A stretch of DNA of 64,000 nt from Streptomyces sp. NBC_01237 (GCF_035917275.1 NZ_CP108508.1:124001-188000); one strand, 5' to 3'; numbered from the stretch's first letter, positions 1-10,606 are shown. Numbers and translations are program-made. The notes: a model not told the origin generated them from the letters alone.

Positions 1-523
1 CAGGCTCGTCCTGGGGCGAACGGGCCTGAACTTTGCTCCTGATCCAACGGGTGCCCGACTGCTGCAATCCACGTGGACTCCGACACAACGCTGTTGCTCC
101 GAGCTGCCCGATTCGGCACTCGCGTGCTTCAGCCCGGTAAGGCCGGAACCCCACCCTCGCCTCGTAGGACCGAGCCCTTCAAGCCGCTCCCTGCCGCCCG
201 TCGTCTCCCGCCGTGCAGGCTCCACGATTGCCGCGACCGGTTGCAGTTCGCCAGGCGCATGAGGGCGGCGGTCGCGAGGCGTAGTGTCTGCGCCGAGCAG
301 GGCCTATGCGTACTCCGCATCCGGTACGTGCTCTCGGTACGAGTGCTCGGGGCGGTGGATCAGCCGGTGTCGGGCAGCTGTGCGTCAGGTCGGGCGGGGG
401 TGAGGGCGGTGAGTCCGGCCCGGCCGGCAGTAAGGCGCTGGAGGGCGTGGGCATGACCACACGCTCCGCGACTCAAGGAAAAGGAAGTCGACATCGAAGT
501 CATCCACGGCCTGGCCTGAGGCG
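1..523. other. non-coding or undeterminable stretch
   Basis: No reading frame here has a convincing domain, start signal or codon pattern. The open frames on both strands overlap one another and are rich in Arg, Pro and Ala, as expected from chance frames in high-GC DNA. It lies downstream of the minus-strand carboxypeptidase gene. Confidence 0.5.
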
Positions 524-1552
524 TCAGTCCAGTGTCTGGATCAATTCGCTGCGTGTTGAGGTGTGTACGACCCGGCCGCGTGCTCCGTTGACGATGGGCA
601 GATACGGCGGGACGTGGCCGCATTCCACATCAGCGATGATCGGAACGTTCAAGGGGCCGAGTGCGTCGAGCACGGCTTGGTGCTGGGTGAGCGAGTCGGC
701 GCCGGGTGCCGACGTCCGGGCGACAAGGACCGCTTTCGCCGTATCGAAGAAGCCGGCCAGCCTCATCCCATGCAAGTTCCTGCAGATGGCGAAGGCGTCG
801 TCCCCTCCTGCTTCGACGTACACGAGGAGACCTTCCGGAGACTCGGCCCGTGCAAAGGCCGAGACATCGAGGTAGGCCGTTCCCGTGAGGTTGCACAGCA
901 TCTCGATGCAGCCCCCGATCAGACGCCCCTCGGCTTCCACATCCCCCTCGCCGTCCAGCCGGGTCCATCTGCCGGGCGTGTCAAGCGTGTACTCGCGCAC
1001 CTCCGGGTGGGCACGGTAGTCGTCCCAGCCCGTGGCCCGGTAGCGGTTCGGCGAGGACTGCGTGTACTGATGCCCGCGCGGGGCAGCGGCAATATCGAGC
1101 CATGACAACAGTCCTTCCGGCGCCCGGTAGGGCGTGTCCATGAGGTTGTTGCCGTGCACGGTCGCCGTCCCGGTGAGAAGGGTCAGCGGCGTGATAATGG
1201 TCGACATGTCGGAGAACCCGACAAGCCAGGTCGGCTCGGCATCACGCAGCCGGTCCCAGTCCAGCAGCGGCAGCAGGTCGATCGCCGTCTCCCCACCCCA
1301 CGGCGGCACCACGGCTCTGATCTGGGGATCCGTCAGCATCGACATCAGCTCTCTCGCGCGATCGGCCGCAGGGGCGCTGACATGGCCGGCACCGTCCATG
1401 CAGCGGCCGACAACTACCTCGTACCCCCGGGCCTCTACATCGTGAATCGCCACATCAAGGCGCCTGCGCAGCTCTTTCGGGACCCCGCTCGAAGGAGAGG
1501 TGATGCCGATGCGGTCACCAGGACGCAGGGGGCGCGGATATCGAACTGACAT
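524..1552 (-). CDS. S66 family LD-carboxypeptidase (MccF/LdcA-like)
   Basis: 342 residues, the usual length for peptidase family S66. These serine peptidases cut the L,D bond to the terminal D-Ala of muropeptides in cell wall recycling; MccF-like members instead inactivate microcin C-type peptidyl nucleotides. The triad can be placed: the nucleophile in VGFSDMS (Ser114), Glu247 in VYVEAGGDD, and His313 in ECGHVPPYLP. The N-terminal PLRPGDRIGITSPSSG segment is the family's typical first strand. There is no signal peptide, so it should act in the cytoplasm. The start is the first ATG, but no strong ribosome binding site precedes it. It stands alone with no operon partner. Choice between wall recycling and self-immunity cannot be made from sequence. 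Confidence 0.9.
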   Translation of the reverse strand: MSVRYPRPLRPGDRIGITSPSSGVPKELRRRLDVAIHDVEARGYEVVVGRCMDGAGHVSAPAADRARELMSMLTDPQIRAVVPPWGGETAIDLLPLLDWDRLRDAEPTWLVGFSDMSTIITPLTLLTGTATVHGNNLMDTPYRAPEGLLSWLDIAAAPRGHQYTQSSPNRYRATGWDDYRAHPEVREYTLDTPGRWTRLDGEGDVEAEGRLIGGCIEMLCNLTGTAYLDVSAFARAESPEGLLVYVEAGGDDAFAICRNLHGMRLAGFFDTAKAVLVARTSAPGADSLTQHQAVLDALGPLNVPIIADVECGHVPPYLPIVNGARGRVVHTSTRSELIQTLD

Positions 1553-1901
1553 GCGCGGAAGTCTGACACGACACCACAGCAGCGCGATATCGACTTTGCA
1601 TGCCCCGAAGAGCAGATTTGGCGGGCAGAGTTCGGAAACACGTACCGAGAGGTCGTTTTCACCTGAACTGGCCGCCTATCAGATGATTCTTGGAGTGTGG
1701 TGCAGGCGAGGTTGTGGTGGCGGGCGTGCGGTCGGACTTCTTGCGGCTCACTCCCTGCCGAGGGCTTGCCCGGCAGAACCCGTGACCGGCCGGCGGGCCG
1801 GCCGTGACCGATCCGTCTCCCGTCATCGGTCAAACGGCACATCAGTACCGTGACCGGTCCATACAACTGCCGGCCGAGGCGGTGACTGGTCAACGGTCAC
1901 C
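1553..1901. promoter_or_regulatory. intergenic region with repeated GACCGGTC-like motifs
   Basis: Between the carboxypeptidase start and the truncated exporter, the last 100 bases carry several related half-sites: gtgaccgatc, gtgaccggtc, gactggtc and ggtcacc, some arranged as inverted pairs. Such clusters resemble TetR-type operators of efflux genes, but no regulator gene is present, and the exporter's 5' part is missing. I therefore cannot tell an operator from debris of a rearrangement. Confidence 0.25.
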
Positions 1902-3047
1902 GCGCTCTCACTGGTCGCGACCACGTTCCCCGAAGGAAAGCCGCGCAACACCGCGATGGGCGTGTACGCGGGAATGGCCGGCATCGGCTCCACCGTGGGC
2001 CTGCTCCTGGGAGGCGTACTCACCTCCTACCTGGACTGGCGCTGGGTGTTCTTCATCAACATCCCCATAGGACTCGCCGTCCTCGCCGGCACCCGCGTAC
2101 TCAGCGACGGCGACCGGAACCGCGGCCGCCTCGACGTCCCCGGCGCCATCACCGGCACCACCGGTCTCGTCGCCCTCGTCTACACGATCGTCCGCGGAGG
2201 CGAAAGCGGCTGGACGGACACACTGACCATCGGCTCGGGCACCGCCGCTGCCGTACTGCTCGCAGCGTTCCTCGCGATCCAGGCACGCACCACGAACCCG
2301 ATGATGCCGCTGCGCCTGTGGAAGGACCGGAACCGGGCAGGCAGCTACACCACCATGCTCTTCGTCGGCGCGGGCATGTTCGCCACCTTCTACTTCCTGA
2401 CCCTGTACATGCAGCAGATCCTCGGCTACAGCCCGATCAAGACCGGCCTCGCCTACCTGCCCTTCAGCCTCGGAATGGCCATGGCGGCCGGCGTCAGCTC
2501 CAAACTCGTGGCCAGGTTCGCCCCGCGCGCGGTGATCGCACCGGGCCTCCTCATCGCCACGGGCGGCATGGTATGGATGCACACTCTGACCCCCACGTCC
2601 GGATTCGCCACCACCCTCATGCCCGCGATGTTCATCACCGCGTTCGGCCTGGGCGTCACGTTCGTCCCCCTGACTCTCGGCGCGGTCAGCGGCGTCACCG
2701 ACCAGGACACCGGCATCACCTCTGCCCTCCTGAACGCGGCTCAGCAGATCGGCGGAGCCCTCGGCCTCGCCGTCCTCACCACCATCTCGACCAACGCGGC
2801 GAACACCAGACTTCCCCACGCAGCCGAGTCCTTCTACAACGCCCTGACCACCCGCGAAATCGGACTGGTGCACAAGGCGGGAGCCGCCCTCACACACGGG
2901 TACACCACCGCGTTCCTCGTGGCCGCCGCCCTCTTCATCGGAGGCCTGGTGATCACCATGATCACGATCAACGCGAGGAAGCAGCAGACCGGCACCGCCC
3001 CGGCCGGCGAGAACTCGCCCGTGGGCGCCGCCGAAACGGGTCTCTGA
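1902..3047 (+). pseudogene. 5'-truncated MFS drug exporter (DHA2/EmrB-QacA type)
   Basis: Family-like sequence begins abruptly at ALSLVATTFPEGKPRN (from about 1902, before the first ATG at 1956) and runs to a normal stop. It keeps the segment after transmembrane helix 4, including GVLTSYLDWRWVFFINIPIG and the distal helices, about 380 residues. DHA2 exporters are usually 470-520 residues, so the first 120-140 residues with helices 1-4 and motif A are missing. The frame is closed by a stop at 1851. A transporter lacking its first four helices is unlikely to work. The family exports cationic drugs with proton exchange. The junction near 1902 looks like a deletion or recombination point. Confidence 0.8.
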
Positions 3048-3248
3048 CCCATCCACCGTGCTGAGCGATTGAGACCGAGATGTACTGACCTGGCCGATGG
3101 CTGATGGGCAAGTACCCAAGAGCAACAGGGCCACCGGACGGCAGCCCGCCTCCCGCCCCTACGGCGAGGACCTGGCAGCAACTGCTCCGCTCGCCGAAGG
3201 ACTCCGCCGCGCAGGACCTCGGAGGAAGCGAACACGAACAACACCACT

Positions 3249-3288
3249 TGAGCGCGCTACCCGGTCGAACGGCCGGGTAGCGCGCTCA
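3249..3288. terminator. strong bidirectional hairpin
   Basis: Perfect 16-bp stem: tgagcgcgctacccgg at 3249-3264 pairs with its complement at 3273-3288, with an 8-base loop. No T-tract follows, which is normal for Streptomyces terminators. It sits 200 bases after the truncated exporter, so it may have ended a gene now lost between them. Confidence 0.75.
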
Positions 3289-4388
3289 GCCATACGGCAC
3301 ACTGTTTGCCGGCACGGGCCGGACACAGACGGTATAGACCTCCGCGCGCAGCCCGACGCCGCCACAGCACGTTTGCGGTGCCTGCCCCGACATGGGCAGG
3401 CAGGGCCTCTGCGCCGGGCGGGAGATGGTGCGCCGACCATGACAGGACCGCCCGTCGTCGGTCCGGTCCTGGCACGCGTTGACACTGGGTTACGGCCGGT
3501 CGGGCCGTTGCGGGCACAGCAGGGGAAACGTCGCCAGGACTACGCCCGCAAAGATTCTGGCCGACCGGCCGTGGTCGGGCCACGCCCGGACGACATACCC
3601 CGAAGGGTCCCTGCCCGCGCCGCGCGCACCGATACCGATCCCGGAACTGGGCTCGCCGCCACCCACAAGGGAAACCGCACTCGACGGCGAGCCCTGCATT
3701 GACTTGCCAGCGCGAGCGAAGACGCTGCGGCCGCCTCCATGCCTCGGCTGCGCTCCACAACCGTGTCGCCCCCGACCGGGAAGTGCCCCTCGCCCGAGGA
3801 GCGGCCCCCCTGGCAGCGCCCATGCGCATACAGCGTGAGACCGGGCGCCGACGACGTCATCCTCATCGTGATCACCCGGCTCCGTATCGGCGGAGCCCCA
3901 TCCGCCACCATGCGCTTCCGGCCACGGCGAACTCGCCCAGCCCGCCTCCGCTGAAAATGCCAAGGGGAAAACCGGGCTGTACAGCGTGAAGACGGCCTGC
4001 GTTGATCAGTGTTACCGTGAGCGGCATGTCGGCCCACCACTTGATCTGTGATTCCGGCCGTGCGCTGCGCACGGTCCGGTTCGGTGTGGCCACCTTCCGA
4101 GGCGGCTCCAAGGCCGCGGACCGGCGCCCCACGGGCTTGGTCTGGATCGTAAGGGCTGCCGCAGCGGTTACGTCCGTCTGACGCTTGCGGCTGAGGATTC
4201 CTCACCGGTCAGACCACCAGCCTTGCGCCGATAGTGCGCTGCGGGTGGCTTGCCCTTGCTTCGCCCTTGCTCCTGTTCTGACGTCGGGATCCGCGCATCG
4301 TCGCCCCGAAGCCGCCGCTTCGCCCCACAGCCCCGTACTTCCCCGGACCGCGCCGCGTCGCCGTCCATGACTGCCCTGGAGTTTTTCC
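3289..4388. other. 1.1-kb stretch without a supported gene
   Basis: Only overlapping, low-complexity frames occur. The best candidate is a minus-strand frame ending near 3872 whose MPLTVTLINAG start lies near 4026, but it matches nothing I recognise and has no clear ribosome binding site. The last 60 bases upstream of 4389 hold the leader of the ABC-F gene. Confidence 0.4.
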
Positions 4389-5987
4389 GTGATCACCGCT
4401 TCCGGCATCGAGCTGCGTGCCGGCGCCCGCATCCTGATCGAGTCCGCTTCCTTCCGGGTCGCCAAGGGCGACCGCATCGGCCTCGTCGGCCGCAACGGTG
4501 CGGGCAAGACCACCCTCACCAAGTGCCTCGCGGGCGAGGGCACCCCCGCGGGCGGCACCATCACCCGGTCCGGCGAGGTCGGCTACCTCCCGCAGGACCC
4601 GCGCACCGGCGACCTCGACATCCTCGCCCGGGACCGCATCCTCTCCGCCCGCGGCCTCGACGCGATCCTGCGCAGGATGCGCGAGAACGAGGACCGGATG
4701 GCGAACGGCCAGGGCGCCACCCGCGAGAAGGCGATGAAGAAGTACGAGCGCCTGGAGACGGAGTTCCTCACCAAGGGCGGATACGCCGCCGAGGCCGAGG
4801 CCGCCACCATCGCCGCCGCGCTCAGCCTGCCCGACCGGGTGCTCGGCCAGCCCCTCCACACCCTCTCCGGCGGTCAGCGCCGACGCATCGAGCTGGCCCG
4901 CATCCTCTTCTCGGACGCCGACACCCTGCTCCTCGACGAGCCCACCAACCACCTCGACGCGGACTCGATCGTCTGGCTGCGCGACTACCTCAAGAACTAC
5001 CGCGGCGGCTTCATCGTGATCTCCCACGACGCCGACCTCGTCGAGACCGTCGTCAACAAGGTCTTCTACCTCGACGCCAACCGTGCGCAGATCGACGTCT
5101 ACAACATGGGCTGGAAGCTCTACCAGCAGCAGCGCGAGGCCGACGAGAAGCGCCGCAAGCGCGAGCGCCAGAACGCCGAGAAGAAGGCCGCGACCCTCAA
5201 CGCACAGGCCGACAAGATGCGCGCCAAGGCCACCAAGACCGTCGCCGCCCAGAACATGGCCAAACGCGCCGACCGGCTGCTGTCCGGCCTGGAGGCCGTC
5301 CGGGTCTCCGACAAGGTCGCCAAACTCCGCTTCCCCGACCCCTCACCCTGCGGCAAGACCCCGCTGATGGCGGAAGGCCTGTCCAAGTCCTACGGCTCGC
5401 TCGAAATCTTCACCGACGTCGACCTCGCCATCGACAAGGGCTCCCGCGTCGTCATCCTCGGCCTCAACGGCGCGGGCAAGACCACACTGCTGCGCCTCCT
5501 CGGCGGAACCGAGAAGCCGGACACCGGCGAGATCATCGAGGGCCACGGCCTCAAACTCGGCTACTACGCCCAGGAACACGAGACCCTGGACCCGGAACGC
5601 ACCGTCCTGGAGAACATGCGCACAGCCGCGCCCGACCTCGACCTGGTCGAGGTCCGCAAGACACTCGGCTCGTTCCTCTTCTCCGGCGACGACGTCGACA
5701 AGCCCGCCGGAGTGCTCTCCGGCGGCGAGAAGACCCGCCTCGCGCTCGCGACCCTGGTCGTCTCCTCGGCCAACGTCCTGCTCCTCGACGAGCCCACGAA
5801 CAACCTCGACCCGGCCAGCCGCGAGGAAATCCTCGGCGCGCTGCGCACGTACAAGGGCGCCGTCGTCCTCGTCACCCACGACGAAGGCGCGGTCGAGGCA
5901 CTCCAGCCGGAGCGGATCATCCTGCTCCCCGACGGCGTCGAGGACCTGTGGGGTGCCGACTACCGGGACCTCGTCGCCCTGGCCTGA
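4389..5987 (+). CDS. ABC-F family ATPase (ribosome-associated, soluble)
   Basis: 532 residues with two fused nucleotide-binding domains and no membrane segment, the ABC-F layout. Domain 1 has Walker A GRNGAGKTT (34-42), signature LSGGQ (159-163), Walker B LLLDEPT (about 180-186) and switch His213. Domain 2 has GLNGAGKTT (358-366), LSGGE (443-447), LLLDEPT (464-470) and His497. Between them lies a charged helical linker (about 240-310), the P-site tRNA interaction motif region. ABC-F proteins bind the ribosomal E site and act in translation control or antibiotic target protection. This one looks like the conserved Streptomyces housekeeping type. The GTG start at 4389 follows ctggag by about 7 bases. 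A hairpin follows the stop. Confidence 0.93.
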   Translation: MITASGIELRAGARILIESASFRVAKGDRIGLVGRNGAGKTTLTKCLAGEGTPAGGTITRSGEVGYLPQDPRTGDLDILARDRILSARGLDAILRRMRENEDRMANGQGATREKAMKKYERLETEFLTKGGYAAEAEAATIAAALSLPDRVLGQPLHTLSGGQRRRIELARILFSDADTLLLDEPTNHLDADSIVWLRDYLKNYRGGFIVISHDADLVETVVNKVFYLDANRAQIDVYNMGWKLYQQQREADEKRRKRERQNAEKKAATLNAQADKMRAKATKTVAAQNMAKRADRLLSGLEAVRVSDKVAKLRFPDPSPCGKTPLMAEGLSKSYGSLEIFTDVDLAIDKGSRVVILGLNGAGKTTLLRLLGGTEKPDTGEIIEGHGLKLGYYAQEHETLDPERTVLENMRTAAPDLDLVEVRKTLGSFLFSGDDVDKPAGVLSGGEKTRLALATLVVSSANVLLLDEPTNNLDPASREEILGALRTYKGAVVLVTHDEGAVEALQPERIILLPDGVEDLWGADYRDLVALA

Positions 5988-6002
5988 CCGACGAACCGCG
6001 GT

Positions 6003-6029
6003 TCCGGTGTGACCGCCGAAGACACCGGA
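6003..6029. terminator. hairpin after the ABC-F gene
   Basis: tccggtgt (6003-6010) pairs with acaccgga (6022-6029) around an 11-base loop, 15 bases past the stop codon. Likely the transcript end of the ABC-F gene. Confidence 0.55.
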
Positions 6030-6321
6030 GGCCCGCCCCGCCTGGCACTGTCATCCCCGGATTCCAGCTCACCAACGGCGGGAAGACGGAGCGCGGAAGC
6101 GGGACGACGCCCGGCACAGTCGGGGGGCCGGCAGGCGAAGGCGTTGTCCGAGGCGGTCCGCCGATCGCAGTACTACCGGGGGGGTAGATGGATCCGATCG
6201 TCTGGCCTACGCTCCCACCTTGGACGTCGACGGGCGGAGCTGGTGATCGCCTGGAGATCCATCCCATCAGCGACCGTTCTTCTGCACCGCCGATACGGGT
6301 TCCTCTCACAGGAGGTCGCAA

Positions 6322-7008
6322 GTGTTACGCAGGCCCACCGCGGTTCTGACCGTACTCATCGCCTTCGCTCTGGGGTTCCTGTCCACGCCCGTATCGTCAG
6401 CCGAGCCGCGCTCCTCTCACAATCCGGTCATCTTTGTGCATGGCTACAACGCTGATCCCGGAGTGTGGGGGTCCCTCAAGGCGGACTTCAGGGGCGACGG
6501 ATACAACGACAATGAGTTGTTCAGCTGGGGCTACGACACCCACCAGTCCGTCAATGAGGTGCTGGCCGCGCGGTTCCAGGACTATCTGAACGGTGTCCTG
6601 CGACAGACCGGCGCACAACAGGTCGACCTGGTTTCGCACTCATTCGGGAGCCTGACCAGTCGCTGGTACGTGAAGTTCGGCGGCGGGACGGACACAGTCG
6701 CTCATTGGATCTCGCTCGGCGGACCCAACCACGGCACCTACACCGCGTGGGCTTGCGCAACGTGGGACCAGGCATGCCGTGACATGTCTCCGGGGTCCTA
6801 CGTGCAGAAGCAGCTTGCTGCGGGCGATGAGACACCTGGGACGGTCAAGTACGCCACGTTCCGGTCCCATTGCGACGAGGTCATCAACCCCGACAACAGC
6901 GTCACACTGGGGGGAGCCACCAACATCAACGCGGGGTGCCTGAAGCACAACGAACTCTTGGGCGACGAAGGGGTTTCCCGCGATGTGAGGGCCTTCCTCG
7001 CCGGGTAG
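6322..7008 (+). CDS. secreted class 2 lipase / triacylglycerol lipase
   Basis: 228 residues. A Sec signal peptide (Arg-rich start, hydrophobic core at 6-22, probable cleavage after VSSA at 27) precedes a small alpha/beta hydrolase of the LipA/EstA lipase class 2 family. The oxyanion region is IFVHGYN (37-43), the nucleophile Ser107 lies in VSHSFGS, the acid is probably Asp185 in SHCDEVINP, and the base is His209 in CLKHNELL. Four cysteines (145, 152, 184, 206) could form two disulfides outside the cell. It should hydrolyse short to medium acyl esters. The GTG start has a perfect aggagg ribosome binding site 5 bases upstream (6311-6316). It is monocistronic. Confidence 0.9.
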   Translation: MLRRPTAVLTVLIAFALGFLSTPVSSAEPRSSHNPVIFVHGYNADPGVWGSLKADFRGDGYNDNELFSWGYDTHQSVNEVLAARFQDYLNGVLRQTGAQQVDLVSHSFGSLTSRWYVKFGGGTDTVAHWISLGGPNHGTYTAWACATWDQACRDMSPGSYVQKQLAAGDETPGTVKYATFRSHCDEVINPDNSVTLGGATNINAGCLKHNELLGDEGVSRDVRAFLAG

Positions 7009-7667
7009 CTCGCCTCGTCGTCAGCGGCACGAACCATCGAATTCCGCGGGTCTGTGCCGGAGCCGGATCGCCTGAGTTGCTTCCTCTTGCATCTGCCGGA
7101 CCGACTCCAGCACTTGCCACCGCGACCTCCTGGCAAAATAAACACCTGGGCCCACCGAGGGACACGGCCCCTGGCGGCTGAACGGCCCGGTGGTCAGCCG
7201 CGTTCCTGACGACGGATCTCACTTGCGGCATTCAGTCTGCGCGCCTGACCGAGCGGGTGCGCCTAGCTGGAGAGAGTGCCCTTTGAGCGGCGCGCTGGGC
7301 GAGCAAGGCCCAAAGGCATTCAATGCCGGGACTCCCCGACCCGGCCGTCATTGACGCCTGACAGCCAATGACGGCGCCTCGCGTCCCCCGTTCCGCAACG
7401 CCACAGCAACCGTCCTACCCGCACCAGTGCACACTTGACGCCCTCTCACTGGTCCGGCAACACCGGCGAAGGGCAGAGAAATCGGCAGCTTGGTCGCCCG
7501 CGGCGGCGGACGTCGGCGCACAGAAGCGAAGCGCTTGTCGCCGTGCGCGAAGCGTTCGGGCCGGGAACGGGGCACAGCGGCAGGCTGGGGCCCCGGCCGA
7601 CGGACCGCATCTGGGGTGGTGCTGAGTCGTCGTGACGGCGAGTCCGGTCGAGTGCCGTGACGCACCG
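7009..7667. other. intergenic gap with a hairpin at 7345-7374
   Basis: No gene is supported. A stem of ccgtcattg (7345-7353) and caatgacgg (7366-7374) with a 12-base loop lies 300 bases downstream of the nuoN stop on the minus strand. It may terminate the nuo operon. Confidence 0.4.
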
Positions 7668-9095
7668 TCACCGGGCCGGTGTGCCGTCCAGGATCGCGAG
7701 TACGGGACCGCCTGCGATGCCGAGGGCGACCGAGGCCGATGCCGCCGTGCAGGCCAGCAGCGCCGCAGGCCGCACCGGCGTGCGGGGCTCGGCCGGTGCG
7801 CCGTTGGACACGGCGGGGTGAATCCACCGCAGGTAGTAGAAGAGGGAGGCCACCGTGTTCACAGCGGCGACGACCGCGAGCCACGCGAATCCGCTGTCGA
7901 CGGCCGCGGTGAAGATCTTGAGTTTGCCCAGGAAGACCGCGGTGGGTGGGGTGCCGACGAGGCCCAGGAGGCAGACGATCAGGCTGAGCACCAGCGCTGG
8001 GTGTCGGCGGAGAAGACCGCGGTAGTCGTCCAGGGTGTGGGCGTGCGGGAGCGCGCATACGACGGCGAAGGCTCCGAGGTTGGTCACGGCGTAGGCGGTC
8101 AGGTAGTAGAGGAGCGCGGGCTGCGCCTGCTCGCTTCCGCCGGTCGCGGCGATCGGCATCAGCAGGTACCCCACCTGGCTGATCGTCGAGTACGCGAGCA
8201 GTCGTTTGACGTCGGTCTGGAAGAAGGCGCCGAAGTTCCCGAGCGTCATGGAGAGGGCGGCGAGCACGGCGACCAGCTCGGGCCAGGGCACGTCCGTGCC
8301 TGCGAGCGGTACGGCGACCAGGCGGTAGAGGGCCGCCAGCGCGCCGGCTTTGGGGAGCGTGGCGAGGAAGGCCGCGACAGGTGGTGCGCTTCCCTGGACG
8401 GCATCGGGCACCCAGAAGTGTCCTGGCACTCCCCCGGCCTTGAACAGAAGTCCCCCGAGCACACCCACCAGTCCGGCCGCCACCAGCCCTTCCGGCGCGT
8501 CCGGGAGTGCCTCCGCGAGGGCCGGGTACGCGGTGGCCCGCCCGGCCGCGTACATGAGGGTGATTCCGGCGAGAAGTACGACGCCGAGCAGCGCTCCGAC
8601 CACGTAGTACTTCAGAGCCGCCTCGGTGCCGGGTCCGTCCTTGCGGAATCCGGCCAGGGCATAGGCGGGGACGCTCGCGAGGAGGTAGGCAGCGGCGAGC
8701 AGCAGCAGGTCCTGGGCTCCCGCGAGCATCAGCGTCCCGAGCGCGGCGAGCTGGACCAGGACATAGAACTCGCTCTCCCGCGCGTCCCCGTGGAAAGGGG
8801 CGAAGCCCAGGGCCAGGACGACGAGCGTTCCGGCGAGGACGACGATACGGACGGTAGAGGTCACCGGGTCGACCGCGAACGCCCCGTCGAATGCCGTCAT
8901 GGGCTCGCCCGTGGCGGCAGCCGCCGCCGCGACGATGCCCGTCGCGCACGCGGCTGCTGCCACGACGGCGACGATCCATTGTCGGTGCCGGGGCAGCCAC
9001 CCCCCGAGTAGCAGTCCGAGCACCGCCGAGGCGCCGAGAAGGACTTCGGGCAGCAGGTCCAGCGGGTTCTCGTTCATCACGGTCATCCCGTTCAT
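7668..9095 (-). CDS. nuoN: NADH-quinone oxidoreductase subunit N-like protein
   Basis: 475 residues, antiporter-like membrane subunit of complex I with about 13-14 hydrophobic helices. Typical segments are KYYVVGALLGVVLLAG, GLLFKAGGVPGHFWVPDAVQG (channel Lys) and FFQTDVKRLLAYSTISQVGY. It would form one of the proton channels of the membrane arm. The ATG at 9095 overlaps the distal nuoM stop as ATGA, so it is translationally coupled. It is the last gene of the operon. Length and motifs look intact, but function depends on an unusual, incomplete complex I. Confidence 0.92.
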   Translation of the reverse strand: MNGMTVMNENPLDLLPEVLLGASAVLGLLLGGWLPRHRQWIVAVVAAAACATGIVAAAAAATGEPMTAFDGAFAVDPVTSTVRIVVLAGTLVVLALGFAPFHGDARESEFYVLVQLAALGTLMLAGAQDLLLLAAAYLLASVPAYALAGFRKDGPGTEAALKYYVVGALLGVVLLAGITLMYAAGRATAYPALAEALPDAPEGLVAAGLVGVLGGLLFKAGGVPGHFWVPDAVQGSAPPVAAFLATLPKAGALAALYRLVAVPLAGTDVPWPELVAVLAALSMTLGNFGAFFQTDVKRLLAYSTISQVGYLLMPIAATGGSEQAQPALLYYLTAYAVTNLGAFAVVCALPHAHTLDDYRGLLRRHPALVLSLIVCLLGLVGTPPTAVFLGKLKIFTAAVDSGFAWLAVVAAVNTVASLFYYLRWIHPAVSNGAPAEPRTPVRPAALLACTAASASVALGIAGGPVLAILDGTPAR

Positions 9096-10606
9096 CGGGC
9101 GAGCAGCTCCAGCACACCGCGGGAGGCGGGTTCGATGATGTCGAGCAAAAAGCGGGGGGTGAGGCCGAGGACGACGGCGAGGACCAGCAGCGGCACGATG
9201 GCGACGCCTTCGTGGACCCGGAGGTCGGGGAAGGGCCGGGCGGCACCGGGGGCTTACGGAAGCCGCAGTGGCCCCATGAACATGCGTTGCAGGGCTCGTA
9301 GCAGCAGTGCGGCGGTGATCAGGATGCCAAGGACCGCGAGGCCGGTCGCCACCGGGCGGGGCTCGAGGCTGCCTGCGAGGATCTGGAACTCGGCGATGAA
9401 GCCGGAGAAGCCGGGCAGGCCGAGCGAGGCGAAGACCGCCACACCCATGAGGGCCGCGAACAGGGGGGCCCGGGCTGCGACACCGGAGTACGCGTCCATG
9501 TCGTACGTACGGCCGCGCTCGTAGAGCACGCCCGCAAGGAGGAACAGCGCGCCGGTCAGCAGTCCGTGGCTCACCATCTGGTAGGTCGCGCCGGTGACCG
9601 CGAGGCGGCGCGCGTCGGCGGTGTCCGTTCCGGCGGTGGCGGCGGCGCCGATGGCGAGGACGATGTAGCCCATGTGGTTGACGGAGGTGTAGGCGATCAT
9701 GCGCTTGAACTGGGTTTGGGCGAGCGCCACCAGCGCTCCGTAGAGCACGGAGATCAGGCCGACGACGACGAAGACCAGTGCGTACGAACGCCACGCCCCG
9801 GGCAGCAGAGGCATCGCGATGCGCAGGAATCCGTACGTGCCCATCTTGAGCAGGACACCGGCGAGGATGGCCGAGCCTTCGGCGGGGGCCTCGGTGTGGG
9901 CGGGTGGCAGCCAGGTGTGGAAGGGCACGGTGGGTGTTTTGACAGCCAGTCCGACGCCGACGGCGAGCAGGACCAGAGCGCCGTACAGCGAACGTTCGGC
10001 GAGGGGGTTCTGCCGGGCCAGCTCCACCATGTCGAAGGTGTGCGGTGCGGCGGCGAGGTAGAGCCCGATGAACCCGAGAAGGAGGGCGAGCGAGCCGGTG
10101 AAGGTGTAGAGGAAGAACTTCATGGCCGCGCGCGAGGCCCCCGCGTGGCCCCACCCGGCGATGATGAAGTACATCGCCACGATCGACAGGTCGAAGAAGA
10201 CGAAGAACAGGATCAGGTCGAGCGCCACGAAGAGGCCCAGGCACGTGCTCTCCAGGAAGAGGAACAGGGCGACGAACTCCCGTACGCGATGGGTCTGCCG
10301 CAGGGCGTAGACGGCGCAGGCGAGGAACAGGACGCCGGTCAGCGCGAGCAGCGGCAGCGACAGCCCGTCCACACCGATGTGGTAGCCGATTCCCGCGCTG
10401 GGGATCCAGCGGACGTTCGTCTCGTACTGGATGCCCTCCCCGGTGCCGTAGCCCGCCCATACAGCCAGGGTGAGGGCGAGCACGGTCGCGGAAGCACCCG
10501 CCCATGCGCCGAGGAGGACGAGGCGGGGCGTGCTGTGCGGGAGGCACAGCAGCAGGGCGGCTACCGCGGTGGGAAGCAGGACGATGGCCGTGAGCACGGC
10601 GGTCAC
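9092..10606 (-). pseudogene. nuoM: nuoM interrupted by an in-frame TAA (possibly read through or a sequence error)
   Basis: The gene starts with GTG at 10606, overlapping the nuoL stop as GTGA. It encodes the NuoM antiporter-like subunit with FKRMIAYTSVNHMGYIVLA and GLAVKTPTVPFHTWLPPAHTE. After 450 residues a TAA occurs at 9256-9254, following MFMGPLRLP. The same frame stays open for 53 more codons, beginning APGAARPFPDLRVHEGVAIV and ending at 9092 with a typical NuoM last helix. That distal stop overlaps the nuoN start as ATGA, so it is the ancestral end; the full product would be about 504 residues, normal for NuoM. Asp139 replaces the conserved channel Glu in helix 5 (VFFDLSIVAMYF). Confidence 0.88.

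Noticed and set aside
1908..3134. Long minus-strand frame of 408 codons
   Set aside because: It is antisense to the MFS remnant and has the Gly/Glu/Arg-rich composition of a high-GC shadow frame.
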